This document shows positions 1-8,232 of a stretch of DNA of 64,000 bases, piece after piece. The notes beneath the pieces were generated by a model that was not told the DNA's origin, ran no database searches, and saw only the letters and a list, made by a program, of their open reading frames with translations. The position numbers and the translations under genes are program-made. Position 1 is the first letter of the stretch; each line of letters begins with the position of its first letter. Source of the DNA: Parvularcula maris (lineage in GTDB: Bacteria > Pseudomonadota > Alphaproteobacteria > Caulobacterales > Parvularculaceae); the NCBI RefSeq assembly GCF_024505085.1, contig NZ_JANIBC010000003.1:1-64000 (forward strand), written 5' to 3'.

Positions 1-271
1 TCTTTTCCGTCCCATTCCTCAGCTCCTCAGTTGGAGCCAAGTCTAACATATCACCCGGACCACTTTTCGGGAGGCAGAGCAGGATGAACGCGTTGGTCAT
101 CCAGGTTCGAGCTGCAATCGTCCTTACTCGACATGAAGGCGGCGATCTCTTCCAGACGGAGAGACAAGCATGCAAGGCCGTTTTCTATTGACCTTCACCG
201 GTATGCCTCAGATGCCCCCTGCCTTCCCGCGGCGCTTGCCAAGCCTTGTTCCGCATTGCCATAGCTGCGGA
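1..271. other. Leading stretch without a recognised gene
   Basis: No coding region with family similarity is visible in these bases. An in-frame ATG at 170 could extend the next gene by 34 residues, but that extension is Pro/His-rich and has no counterpart in the family, so I treat it as upstream sequence. The promoter of the next gene is probably here, but no clear -35/-10 pair was seen. Confidence 0.4.
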
Positions 272-1180
272 ATGCAGAACCCCCATGCCGTCGTCATGAT
301 CCGTCCGACCTTCTTCGGCGTGAACCCTGAAACCGCGCTGGACAATGCGTTCCAAACCGAGGGGGCGGCGGGGGACAGGGAGGCGGCGCTTCGGGAGTTC
401 GACGCTATGACCTTTCAGCTTACCGCAGCTGGGGTCAGTGTGCATATCTTCGAGCAGGACCGAGAGGACACACCCGACGCGGTCTTCCCCAACAACTGGT
501 TCTCCACCCATCATGACGGACGGCTGGTCACCTATCCCATGCTGGTACCGTCCAGGAGGCGCGAACGCCGCGGGGACATTCTCGAAGAGCTCGGCCGGAC
601 CTACCAGGTGAGCGGCGCGCTCGACCTTTCCGGCAACGAGGCCGATGCGCTCTTTCTGGAGGGAACGGGCGCCATCGTTTTCGATCATGAGCGCCGGATC
701 GGCTATCTCGCTCAGTCGCTGAGAGCTGACGCCGAGCTGTTTCTCGGGCTTTGCAGGACCCTGGACTACGAGGCGGCGATCTTCGAGGCCTTCGACGCGC
801 ACGGCCATCCGATCTACCACACCAATGTCATGCTGAGCATCGGAGCGAACATCGTCCTCGCTGGGCTCGACTGCGTCACCGACCTGGAAGAGCGGCAGAT
901 GCTGGAGGAGGATTTCGCTTCCTCTGATCGCTTGGTCGTCGAGCTCGATCAGAAGCAGATCGCTAACTTCGCCGGGAATGCGCTTGAGGTGGATACCGCC
1001 GAAGGGCCGGTGCTGGTCATCTCCAAACGCGGATGGGAAGCGCTGACCGTAAAGCAGCAGGTTCAAATAGAGCAAAGGGTCCGGATTCTGACCCCCGACC
1101 TTCCCACGATCGAAAAGTCCGGGGGCAGTGCCCGATGCATGATGGCCGGTGTTCATCTGCCGCTTCGTCAGGACGCTTAA
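272..1180 (+). CDS. ctlX: CtlX-type citrulline/arginine deiminase-related hydrolase
   Basis: A 302-residue protein of the amidinotransferase/arginine deiminase superfamily, closest in my reading to the CtlX branch annotated as citrulline utilization hydrolase. The start MQNPHAVVMIRP is chosen because the family opens at this strand and the upstream extension is unlike it. Family signatures visible are FPNNWFSTH near residue 73, HTNVMLSIG near 183 (catalytic His) and a Cys in GGSARCMMAG near 288 (likely nucleophile). It should hydrolyse a guanidino or ureido substrate in the cytoplasm; the exact substrate is inferred from the family only. It stands alone, converging on the downstream flavoprotein gene. 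Confidence 0.8.
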   Translation: MQNPHAVVMIRPTFFGVNPETALDNAFQTEGAAGDREAALREFDAMTFQLTAAGVSVHIFEQDREDTPDAVFPNNWFSTHHDGRLVTYPMLVPSRRRERRGDILEELGRTYQVSGALDLSGNEADALFLEGTGAIVFDHERRIGYLAQSLRADAELFLGLCRTLDYEAAIFEAFDAHGHPIYHTNVMLSIGANIVLAGLDCVTDLEERQMLEEDFASSDRLVVELDQKQIANFAGNALEVDTAEGPVLVISKRGWEALTVKQQVQIEQRVRILTPDLPTIEKSGGSARCMMAGVHLPLRQDA

Positions 1181-1239
1181 GAAAGCTTCTAGCGGGAGTG
1201 AGTGATCGGCTCGCAGTGGTGAGTTCCCCGGAGGGGAGA

Positions 1240-2460
1240 CTAAACTGAGGGCGCCAGTGCCTTCGCGGCGGCTACGGCCGATGCCCAGGCCCACTGAAAA
1301 TTGTAGCCTCCGAGCCAGCCGGTGACATCCACCACCTCGCCGACGAAGTAGAGGCCGGGGAGGCTCTTCGCCTCCATGGTCTTGGAATGGAGTGCCGCCG
1401 TATCGACACCGCCCGCGGTGACCTCGGCGGTGCGGTAGCCTTCGGACCCGTCGGGCAGGGGCTGCCAGCGGTGAAGCTTGTCTGCCGCTTCCTCGATGCG
1501 CCGGTCCGGCCAGTCGGCGAGGCGGCCCTGCCAGCCGTGGTGCTCGGCAAGCTTCTGAGCGAGCCGTTTAGGCAGGTGCTCCGCCAGGGCGACGGGCATG
1601 GTGACGGCGCCGCCCCTGGCTTTCCTCTCCCGAAGCGTCGCGGCCATGTCACGAGCGGGCGCAAGGTCGATCTCTAGCGCCTGCCCCTCGCGCCAGTAGC
1701 TCGACGCTTGAAGGACCGACGGGCCGGACAGCCCACGGTGGGTGAAGAGGAAGCCGTCTTCGAACGCCGGGGGCTTTGCCTTCTTCTTCGTACCCGGCGG
1801 CGCTGCGGCTGCGACGGACGCGTCGATGGAGAGGCCTGCGAGCTCCTTCGCCATCTCCCTGATCGGTCCGCCGAAGGTAAGGGGGACGAGGGCGGGGCGG
1901 GGTTCGATGACCGGCAGGCCGAACTGTCTGGCAACTTCGTAGCCGAAGCCTGTCGCGCCGATCTTCGGGATCGACTTGCCGCCGGTGGCGATGACCAGGG
2001 CAGGGGCGGTCAAGCGCTGACCCTCCGCAGTGACCGTGAAGGCGCCTCCGTCATGGCCGACCTCACCGATGGTAGCACCGGATTTCACGATCACCCCGGC
2101 CCGGCAGCAGCCATCCAGCAGAAGGTCGATGATGTCCTGGGCGCTCCTTTGGCAGAAGAGCTGGCCGAGCTTCTTCTCCTCCCAAGGGATGCCTGCGGCC
2201 TCTACCTCGGCCAAAAAATCGTGGGCCCTGTAGCCGCGCAGGGCGGAGATGGCGAATTTAGGGTTCTCGGACAGGAAGTGCTTCGGCTCGCAGCCGAGAT
2301 TGGTGAAGTTGCACCGCCCGCCGCCGGAGATCCTGATCTTCTCGCAAAGGCGCTTGGCATGGTCGAGCACCAGGACGCGCTTGCCTTGCTCGCCAGCCTT
2401 GGCCGCGAAGAACAGGCCCGCCGCTCCTGCGCCGATGACGATGATGTCCGGGTTGTGGAT
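1240..2460 (-). CDS. HI0933/BaiN-like FAD-dependent oxidoreductase, abnormal start
   Basis: About 406 residues of the YhiN/HI0933/BaiN flavoprotein family. The frame contains the dinucleotide-binding glycines (GAGAAG, ten residues in), RISGGGRCNFTN, a GGKSIPKIG segment and a C-terminal GEVVDVTGWLGGYNFQWAWAS typical of this family. The oddity is the start. The FAD-binding glycine motif is intact, but upstream of it this frame has no ATG, GTG or TTG before a TAG at 2464-2466; an ATG at 2476-2478 lies four codons beyond that stop. An AUC at 2458-2460 has GAGGA eight bases upstream and sits where homologues start, so I use it. The first ordinary ATG (2370) would delete the FAD motif. Natural AUC start, recent start loss or a base error are all possible. 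Confidence 0.75.
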   Translation of the reverse strand: MHNPDIIVIGAGAAGLFFAAKAGEQGKRVLVLDHAKRLCEKIRISGGGRCNFTNLGCEPKHFLSENPKFAISALRGYRAHDFLAEVEAAGIPWEEKKLGQLFCQRSAQDIIDLLLDGCCRAGVIVKSGATIGEVGHDGGAFTVTAEGQRLTAPALVIATGGKSIPKIGATGFGYEVARQFGLPVIEPRPALVPLTFGGPIREMAKELAGLSIDASVAAAAPPGTKKKAKPPAFEDGFLFTHRGLSGPSVLQASSYWREGQALEIDLAPARDMAATLRERKARGGAVTMPVALAEHLPKRLAQKLAEHHGWQGRLADWPDRRIEEAADKLHRWQPLPDGSEGYRTAEVTAGGVDTAALHSKTMEAKSLPGLYFVGEVVDVTGWLGGYNFQWAWASAVAAAKALAPSV

Positions 2461-2600
2461 AAGCTAGGTCCTCGACATGCGAGCGGTGTTCAGAAAGGGG
2501 CGGGGCCTTCGCGTCAAGGCCGCGCCTTGCGTGCAGCACCCCGCCCTTGGTTCGAGGCGGGAAACCGGCCAAGACCCTCTACAACAAAGAGGAGGCCCGG

Positions 2601-3653
2601 ATGGCTAGCGATTTTGCAGGTCTCGGCGAGGTGCCCGAACACCTCGCTTTCGACGTGGATGGGCTGAAGAAGGGGGCGGGCCACGCGGTGCCGGGCCTTT
2701 CTTCCGGCGTCGAGGTGCGCAAGTTCAAGGGCGGGCAATCGAACCCCACCTATCTTCTGACCACCTCCGAGGGCCGCTATGTCCTGCGCCGCAAGCCGCC
2801 GGGGAAGCTCCTCGGCTCGGCCCATGCGGTGGACCGCGAGGCGCGGGTGATGGCCGCGCTCGAGAACACCCCCGTTCCTGTACCGAAGATCCTGTTCCAC
2901 GGCGACGACCCGGAGATGATCGGCTCTGAGTTCTTCGTCATGGAGTTCATGGACGGGTGCATCTTCTGGAACCCGCTGCTGCCGGAGCTGGAGAAGAGCG
3001 AGCGGACCGCCCTCTACGAGCGGCTGACCGACACCCTCGCAGCGCTTCATTCGGTGGACTACGAAGCCGTAGGGCTGGGCGATTTCGGTCCGCAGGGGGA
3101 GTATCTCTCTCGCCAGATCGGGCGCTGGTCGAAGCAGTACAAGGCTTCGGAGACGGACGATGTCGAGGCCATGAACTGGCTCATCGACTGGCTACCGAAG
3201 GACATTCCGGCGGGTGACCGGACCTGCCTCATCCACGGTGACTTTCGTCTCGACAACTGCATGATGGCGAAGGACGAACCCCGGCCCATCGGGCTAATCG
3301 ACTGGGAGCTTTCGACCCTCGGCCATCCGCTGGCGGACTTTACCTACTACCTCCTGTCCTGGAAGATGCCCCTCAGCCCCGGCGGGGGGCCGAGCCTGGT
3401 GGGCGCCGACCTCGGGGAGCTTGGCATACCGGACGAGAAGGCGCTGACGGACCGCTACCGCGAGGCGACGGGCCAGGAGGTGCCGGAGGACCTGAACTTC
3501 TACTTCGCCTACAACATGTTCCGCCTCGCCGGGATCGTTCAAGGGGTCTACAAAAGGGCAAAGGACGGCAATGCCAGCTCGGAGAAGGCGCTGTCCTACG
3601 GCAAGATGGTGACGCCGCTGGCTACCATGGCGAAGCAGTTCGCAGGCGGATAA
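2601..3653 (+). CDS. Phosphotransferase family protein (APH/ACAD10-like)
   Basis: A 350-residue aminoglycoside phosphotransferase-fold kinase of the branch often found with acyl-CoA dehydrogenases. Visible marks are the nucleotide-loop region FKGGQSNPTYLL, the catalytic loop CLIHGDFRLDNCM (His-Gly-Asp...Asn) and the metal site GLIDWELSTLGHPLADF. Start at MASDFAGL is supported by AGAGGAG nine bases upstream; an upstream in-frame ATG at 2547 adds a poorly conserved tail. It probably phosphorylates a small hydroxylated metabolite or 4-hydroxyacyl-CoA rather than a drug (family inference). The next gene begins one base after its stop, suggesting an operon with the membrane protein and the nitroreductase. 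Confidence 0.85.
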   Translation: MASDFAGLGEVPEHLAFDVDGLKKGAGHAVPGLSSGVEVRKFKGGQSNPTYLLTTSEGRYVLRRKPPGKLLGSAHAVDREARVMAALENTPVPVPKILFHGDDPEMIGSEFFVMEFMDGCIFWNPLLPELEKSERTALYERLTDTLAALHSVDYEAVGLGDFGPQGEYLSRQIGRWSKQYKASETDDVEAMNWLIDWLPKDIPAGDRTCLIHGDFRLDNCMMAKDEPRPIGLIDWELSTLGHPLADFTYYLLSWKMPLSPGGGPSLVGADLGELGIPDEKALTDRYREATGQEVPEDLNFYFAYNMFRLAGIVQGVYKRAKDGNASSEKALSYGKMVTPLATMAKQFAGG

Positions 3654-3654
3654 G

Positions 3655-4311
3655 ATGCTTGGCCGCTTTCTGGACGGGATCAGAAATCAGAACTGGCCGC
3701 GCTTAGGTACCGAGCTCTTCATCGTCACCTTCGGTGTGTTTCTCGGCGTGCAGTTCGGCAACTGGAACGATGCCCGCGCCGAGCGTGCCCGCGAGGCCGT
3801 CCTGCTCGACAAGCTCAAACAGGACTTCCAAGCGATCGAGCAGTCGCTGATCCGCGAGAAGGGGCGCTCAGAGGAGTATCTGCGCCTCGTGGGTGAGCTG
3901 AGGCAGCTCATGGAAAGCGATGTCAGGCTTGGGGACCGGGACCTTACAGCTCACCTCGATGCCATGGTTTCCGCCTCCCGCCCGGCGAGGCCCTCGCCCA
4001 CCTATATTGAGATGCAGTCCTCCGGAGCCCTCAGCCGCCTCGGCAATACCGAGCTGAGGGCGGCTCTCGTCGCTTATCATCTTGATACGGAGGTTGCCGA
4101 GCGCGGTCTCGACTGGGCGTTGGAAGGTTTTGCGCCGGGCCGCATCACGCTCCGCTATGTCGAGCCTCTCTACGGCGACTATGACGGTCTTAGGGAGGCG
4201 GTGGGAGAAGTGAACTACATGATCATCGCCCATCAGCTTCAGGTACGCTACGCCGAGGCAAGCCTCGAGCTGTCACGGCGGGTCCTGTCGGAAATCGAGG
4301 AGAGCCTCTGA
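3655..4311 (+). CDS. Small single-pass membrane protein, DUF6090-like
   Basis: 218 residues of unknown function. One N-terminal hydrophobic segment (about residues 20-36) ends in FGNWNDARAER, recalling the ELxIVxxGxxLALQxxNWNxxR pattern of the DUF6090 family. The rest is a charged, helical, probably coiled region (residues 40-110) and a helical C-terminal half. It most likely sits in the inner membrane with a soluble helical domain. It is squeezed between the kinase gene (one base apart) and the nitroreductase (TGATG overlap), so the three are probably co-transcribed. No catalytic residues are recognisable. Confidence 0.7.
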   Translation: MLGRFLDGIRNQNWPRLGTELFIVTFGVFLGVQFGNWNDARAERAREAVLLDKLKQDFQAIEQSLIREKGRSEEYLRLVGELRQLMESDVRLGDRDLTAHLDAMVSASRPARPSPTYIEMQSSGALSRLGNTELRAALVAYHLDTEVAERGLDWALEGFAPGRITLRYVEPLYGDYDGLREAVGEVNYMIIAHQLQVRYAEASLELSRRVLSEIEESL

Positions 4312-4988
4312 TGGCCATGAGTGTCAGCGAAGCGGTGACCAGGCGCCGCTCTACCCGTGCGTTTACGGACGAGACCGTGAGCGAAGAGCGTCTGCGCGCT
4401 CTTTTGGACAAGGCCCTTCGCTCTCCCTCGGGAGGCAATCTTCAGCCATGGCGGATCATCGCGGTGACAGGGGAGGAGCGGGAGGCGCTTTCCGGTCCTG
4501 CCGCTGCCTCGCTGATGGCGAACCCCACGGGAGACGACGAAGGCTACCCGATCTATCCCAAGAACCTCGCCGATCCCTACCGCTCGCGGAGGTTCGCGGT
4601 GGGCGAAAGCCTCTACGCCGCGCTCGGTATTCCGCGTGAGGACAAGATGGCGCGGATGGCGTGGCTTGCCAGCAACTTCTCCTTCTTCGGCGCGCCTTTG
4701 GGTCTGTTCTTTGTTACGCGGAAGAGCTTCGGTCACCACCAATGGGCGCATATGGGCATGCTGATGCAGACCATCGCCCTCCTAGCCGAGGAAGAGGGGC
4801 TCGGCACCTGCATGCAGGAGGCCTGGGCGTTGGTTAGGCCGCAGCTTCGCGAGCGCTTCGGGCTGGAGGACGACGAGATCGTCTATGCGGGGATGGCGTT
4901 GGGCGTACCGGATCGGAAGGCTCCCGTGAACGGCTGGCGAAGCGAGCGGGCCGATACAAGCGAGCTGTTGGAGTTGCGAGGGTTCTGA
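4311..4988 (+). CDS. Nitroreductase family protein
   Basis: A 225-residue FMN-dependent nitroreductase-fold protein. RRSTRAFTDETVSEE and SPSGGNLQPWRIIAVTG are the FMN-phosphate and flavin-binding motifs of the family; GTCMQEAWALVRP and GMALGVPDRKAPVN mark the C-terminal half. Such enzymes use NAD(P)H to reduce nitroaromatics, quinones or flavins as cytoplasmic dimers; the natural substrate is not deducible. The start ATG overlaps the preceding stop (TGATG), indicating translational coupling. Confidence 0.9.
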   Translation: MAMSVSEAVTRRRSTRAFTDETVSEERLRALLDKALRSPSGGNLQPWRIIAVTGEEREALSGPAAASLMANPTGDDEGYPIYPKNLADPYRSRRFAVGESLYAALGIPREDKMARMAWLASNFSFFGAPLGLFFVTRKSFGHHQWAHMGMLMQTIALLAEEEGLGTCMQEAWALVRPQLRERFGLEDDEIVYAGMALGVPDRKAPVNGWRSERADTSELLELRGF

Positions 4989-4996
4989 ACCCGCTT

Positions 4997-5019
4997 CCCT
5001 CTCCCCATAGGGGAGAGGG
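4997..5019. repeat. Short intergenic palindrome (CCCTCTCCCC family)
   Basis: Perfect 10-base inverted repeat CCCTCTCCCC/GGGGAGAGGG with a 3-base loop between the nitroreductase and acs. The same stem sequence recurs at 20284-20427 and 39334-39465. There is no following T-run, so it reads as a REP-like element rather than a classic terminator. Confidence 0.75.
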
Positions 5020-5090
5020 GGAACTGCTTCAACCCTTTGGCGCTGGTTCTGGTCCGTCTTATCCTGGCGAAAACCCTGGAAGAGCGCGCC

Positions 5091-6980
5091 ATGTCCGACC
5101 GAACCTCCCGCCAACAACCCTCCGACCTCGACGCCTTCTGGCTGAAGGAGGCCGAGCGTCTCGACTGGATGACGAAGCCGAGCAAAGCCGGGAACTGGAG
5201 CTGGGCCGAGGACGACCTCCGCATCGCCTGGTTCGAGGACGGGGTGCTCAACGCCTCCGTCCAGTGCCTCGACCGCCATGTGGCGGCCCACCCGGACAGG
5301 ACAGCGATCATCTGGGAGGGGGACAGCCCCGACGTCTCTGAACGGATCACCTACCGGGAGGCCTTCGAGGAGGTCTGCCGCATGGCCAACGTCCTGAAAG
5401 CGCGCGGTGTACGGAAGGGTGACCGCGTCATCCTCTATATGCCCATGGTGCCGGAAGCCGCCTACGCCATGCTGGCCTGTGCCCGGATCGGAGCGGTGCA
5501 TTCGGTGGTGTTCGGAGGGTTCTCGCCCGAGGCGCTGGCCAGCCGGATCGAAGATTGCGGCGCGACGGCCATCATCACCGCCGATGGCGGCAGGCGGGGC
5601 GGCAAGACCATCCCCCTCAAAGCCAATGTGGACAAGGCGCTGGAGAAGGCTTCCGGCATTCGACTCGTGCTGATGGTTCAGGTGACTGACGAAAAGGTGG
5701 CCTTCGAGGATGGCCGTGACCTCTGGTGGCACGAGGCGAGGGACGACGTCACCCCCGACTGCCCGCCCGAGCCGATGAAGGCGGAAGACCCGCTCTTCAT
5801 TCTTTATACGTCGGGCTCGACCGGCAAGCCGAAGGGAGTAGTGCACACCACCGGCGGCTATATGACCTACGCTGCCTACACCCACGAGAAGGTGTTTCGC
5901 GTCGAGCCCGAGCGCGAGGTCTACTGGTGCACGGCCGATGTGGGCTGGATCACTGGGCACAGCTACATCGTCTACGGACCGCTGGCCAATGGCTGCACCA
6001 CGCTGATGTTCGAGGGCGTGCCCTCCTATCCCGACGCCGGGCGCATGTGGGCCGTGGTGGAGAAGCACGAGGTGGCGGTCCTCTACACCGCGCCGACGGC
6101 GGTGCGTGCCCTGATGCGCGAGAGCGATGAACTGGTGACAAAGCACGACCGAAGCTCGCTGCGCCTTCTCGGCTCCGTCGGTGAGCCGATCAATCCCGAG
6201 GCCTGGCGCTGGTACCACGAGGTGCCGGGGGAGGGGCGCTGCGACATCGTCGATACCTGGTGGCAGACCGAGACGGGGGGCATCATGATCACCCCGCTGC
6301 CCGGCGACCCCATGGACAAGCCGGCCGCCGCCACGAAGCCCCTACCGGGCATTGTCCCGGCTATTCTGGATGCGGACGGGAAGCCTATCGAGGGGCCAGG
6401 AGAGGGGGGGCTCGTCATCACGCAGAGCTGGCCCGGTCAGGCGCGTACGGTGTGGGGCGATCACGAACGCTTCGTGCAGACCTATTTCTCGACCTATAAG
6501 GGTGCCTATTTTACCGGAGACGGGGCACGGCGGGACGAGGACGGCGACTACTGGATCACCGGGCGCCTCGACGATGTGCTGAACGTCAGTGGGCACCGTA
6601 TGGGCACGGCGGAGATCGAAAGCGCGCTCATCACCCACAAGGCCGCTGCCGAAGCGGCGGTGGTCGGCTACCCCCACGACGTGAAGGGTCAGGGGGTGCA
6701 CTGCTACGTCATTCTCAAGGAAGGCTACGAGCCGAGCGACGAGCTGGCCTTGGAGCTCAAGAAGACCGTCCGTGAGGAGATCGGTCCCGTCGCCACCCCC
6801 GACCGGGTGCAGCTCGCGCCGGGCCTGCCGAAGACACGCTCGGGCAAGATCATGCGCCGGATCCTGCGCAAAATCGCCGAGGGGCACCCTGACCAGCTTG
6901 GCGATACGTCCACGCTGGCAGAGCCGGAGATCGTGGACAAGCTGATCGAGGGCGCGAAGGGCTTCAAGCCTGGGGAGTAG
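5091..6980 (+). CDS. acs: Acetyl-CoA synthetase
   Basis: A 629-residue AMP-forming acetate-CoA ligase, typical length for Acs. Motifs include the ATP-binding loop [27 protein letters not shown], the hinge [19 protein letters not shown] and the C-terminal [12 protein letters not shown], whose Lys (about residue 586) is the residue acetylated in well-studied Acs proteins. It activates acetate to acetyl-CoA in the cytoplasm. The start MSDRTSRQQ follows GGAAGAG at seven bases; an in-frame ATG at 5037 would add 18 unconserved residues. It is monocistronic, flanked on both sides by palindromic repeats. Confidence 0.96.
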   Translation: MSDRTSRQQPSDLDAFWLKEAERLDWMTKPSKAGNWSWAEDDLRIAWFEDGVLNASVQCLDRHVAAHPDRTAIIWEGDSPDVSERITYREAFEEVCRMANVLKARGVRKGDRVILYMPMVPEAAYAMLACARIGAVHSVVFGGFSPEALASRIEDCGATAIITADGGRRGGKTIPLKANVDKALEKASGIRLVLMVQVTDEKVAFEDGRDLWWHEARDDVTPDCPPEPMKAEDPLFILYTSGSTGKPKGVVHTTGGYMTYAAYTHEKVFRVEPEREVYWCTADVGWITGHSYIVYGPLANGCTTLMFEGVPSYPDAGRMWAVVEKHEVAVLYTAPTAVRALMRESDELVTKHDRSSLRLLGSVGEPINPEAWRWYHEVPGEGRCDIVDTWWQTETGGIMITPLPGDPMDKPAAATKPLPGIVPAILDADGKPIEGPGEGGLVITQSWPGQARTVWGDHERFVQTYFSTYKGAYFTGDGARRDEDGDYWITGRLDDVLNVSGHRMGTAEIESALITHKAAAEAAVVGYPHDVKGQGVHCYVILKEGYEPSDELALELKKTVREEIGPVATPDRVQLAPGLPKTRSGKIMRRILRKIAEGHPDQLGDTSTLAEPEIVDKLIEGAKGFKPGE

Positions 6981-6983
6981 GTG

Positions 6984-7103
6984 CCCCTCCCGCTCAGCCT
7001 GCCGGCAGCTCCCCCTCTAGAGGGGGAGTGAGATAAAGACTCAGCGTTGGTACTGCATCCCTCCCCCACGGGTGGGTGAGGTGCCCAACAGGCGGAGGGG
7101 GCG
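6984..7103. repeat. Composite intergenic repeat, copy 1
   Basis: About 120 bases between the convergent acs and desaturase genes. It contains CTCAGCCTGCCGGCAGCTCC, a CCCCCTCTAGAGGGGG hairpin, a variable centre, CCCTCCCCCAC and a closing GGCGGAGGGGGC. The region 29889-30007 is its reverse complement with scattered differences, so the two are inverted copies of one element. Confidence 0.8.
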
Positions 7104-7109
7104 CCTTTC

Positions 7110-8075
7110 CTAAGCCGCAGCGCCGTTCGGCGCGGGCAAAGTCGTCACCTTGCGCAGTACGCTGAGATAGCCCGGCTGAAGGTCCGTCCTCCCCAGCGCC
7201 CCTTTCGCGGCGAGCATCCGGTGCGCCAAGGGCAGGCGGAAGCAGGGCACGTACATCATGGCGTGGTGCTCGGCATGGTAGGCGACCCAGTAGGGGGCGA
7301 GGGTGATCCGCTCGAGGAAGTTCGTGTGCGTCGTTCTAGCCTGGCTGAGGGGCTCGCCGTGATCGCTCTCCACGCAGGCATGCTCGGCGATGTTGCGGAT
7401 GCGGGTGGCAAGCGGGTTCCAGGTGGCGAGCGGTAGCAGCCAGCACCAGAGGTAGAGCCAGCCGTGACCGAGGGCGATCAGCGCGCCCAGAAGAACCGCA
7501 TTGGTCAGTAGGAACCGGTTCATGCCGGACTGGCTGGCGATGACCTCGGCCCCCGGCGTCGTCACCATGTCGCGGCGAAAGTAAGCGCCGAGGAAGGCGA
7601 AAGCCCGCTGCTTGAAGAAGGTCTGACCGGTGAGGTCGCGGATGATCTTGCGGCGCAGGGACTGCTTGCTCACCGGGAAAGGGGCGGAGAGGGGGAGGTC
7701 CGGATCGTCCTCGGTCTGCACATGGCGGTGGTGACTGAGGTGATAGGGCCTGTACCAGTTAAGGTCCGAGCCAGTCGGCGCCGCGGAGAGCCACTGGCCG
7801 AGAACATCGTTCCAGCGCTTGTTTCGGTGCAGCATACCGTGCGCTGCCTCGTGCATCAGGATGCCGAAGCCGAGCTGCCGGGCACCGACGATGGGAATGC
7901 CGAGCAGGATAACCAGCGGGTGGTAGCCGGACAGCACCACGGCCAGCATCACCGCCGCCACCACGGCCCAGGCATGGGCGACCAGGGCGAAGCCCTGCCA
8001 GGTCACCGGCGCGGTCAGCCGAGCCCACTCATCGGCGGTGAAAACGTTGCGGGGACGGAAGGGGGTGCGCTGCAT
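7110..8075 (-). CDS. Membrane fatty acid desaturase family protein
   Basis: A 321-residue integral membrane di-iron desaturase/hydroxylase. The three His clusters are present: HEAAHGMLH near residue 76, HLSHHRHVQ near 112 and HAEHHAMM near 269, with hydrophobic segments around residues 30-60 and 190-215. These His boxes hold the di-iron centre that introduces a double bond or hydroxyl group into lipid acyl chains or a related substrate. Substrate and position cannot be read from the sequence. It is alone on the minus strand, divergent from the downstream kinase gene. Confidence 0.88.
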   Translation of the reverse strand: MQRTPFRPRNVFTADEWARLTAPVTWQGFALVAHAWAVVAAVMLAVVLSGYHPLVILLGIPIVGARQLGFGILMHEAAHGMLHRNKRWNDVLGQWLSAAPTGSDLNWYRPYHLSHHRHVQTEDDPDLPLSAPFPVSKQSLRRKIIRDLTGQTFFKQRAFAFLGAYFRRDMVTTPGAEVIASQSGMNRFLLTNAVLLGALIALGHGWLYLWCWLLPLATWNPLATRIRNIAEHACVESDHGEPLSQARTTHTNFLERITLAPYWVAYHAEHHAMMYVPCFRLPLAHRMLAAKGALGRTDLQPGYLSVLRKVTTLPAPNGAAA

Positions 8076-8232
8076 AATCCTATTCTAGCATCCTCGCACG
8101 GTGCAGGACAGAAGCGGCCCTTGCTGTCTTCGAATAAATCGTGCGGCCTAAACGCAGCGGCCTAGCTGTCAAAACCGCTCAGCATATGGTGAGGTATCGA
8201 GAACCTTCCCGCAAACGACCGCGGAACTCGTG

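Noticed and set aside
185-1294. Long open frame opposite the CtlX-type gene
   Set aside because: It is antisense to a gene with clear family motifs, lacks any recognisable domain and is explained by the high GC content, which makes stop codons rare.
4782-6218. 478-residue open frame antisense to acs
   Set aside because: Same GC effect; composition is low-complexity and acs is unambiguous on the other strand.
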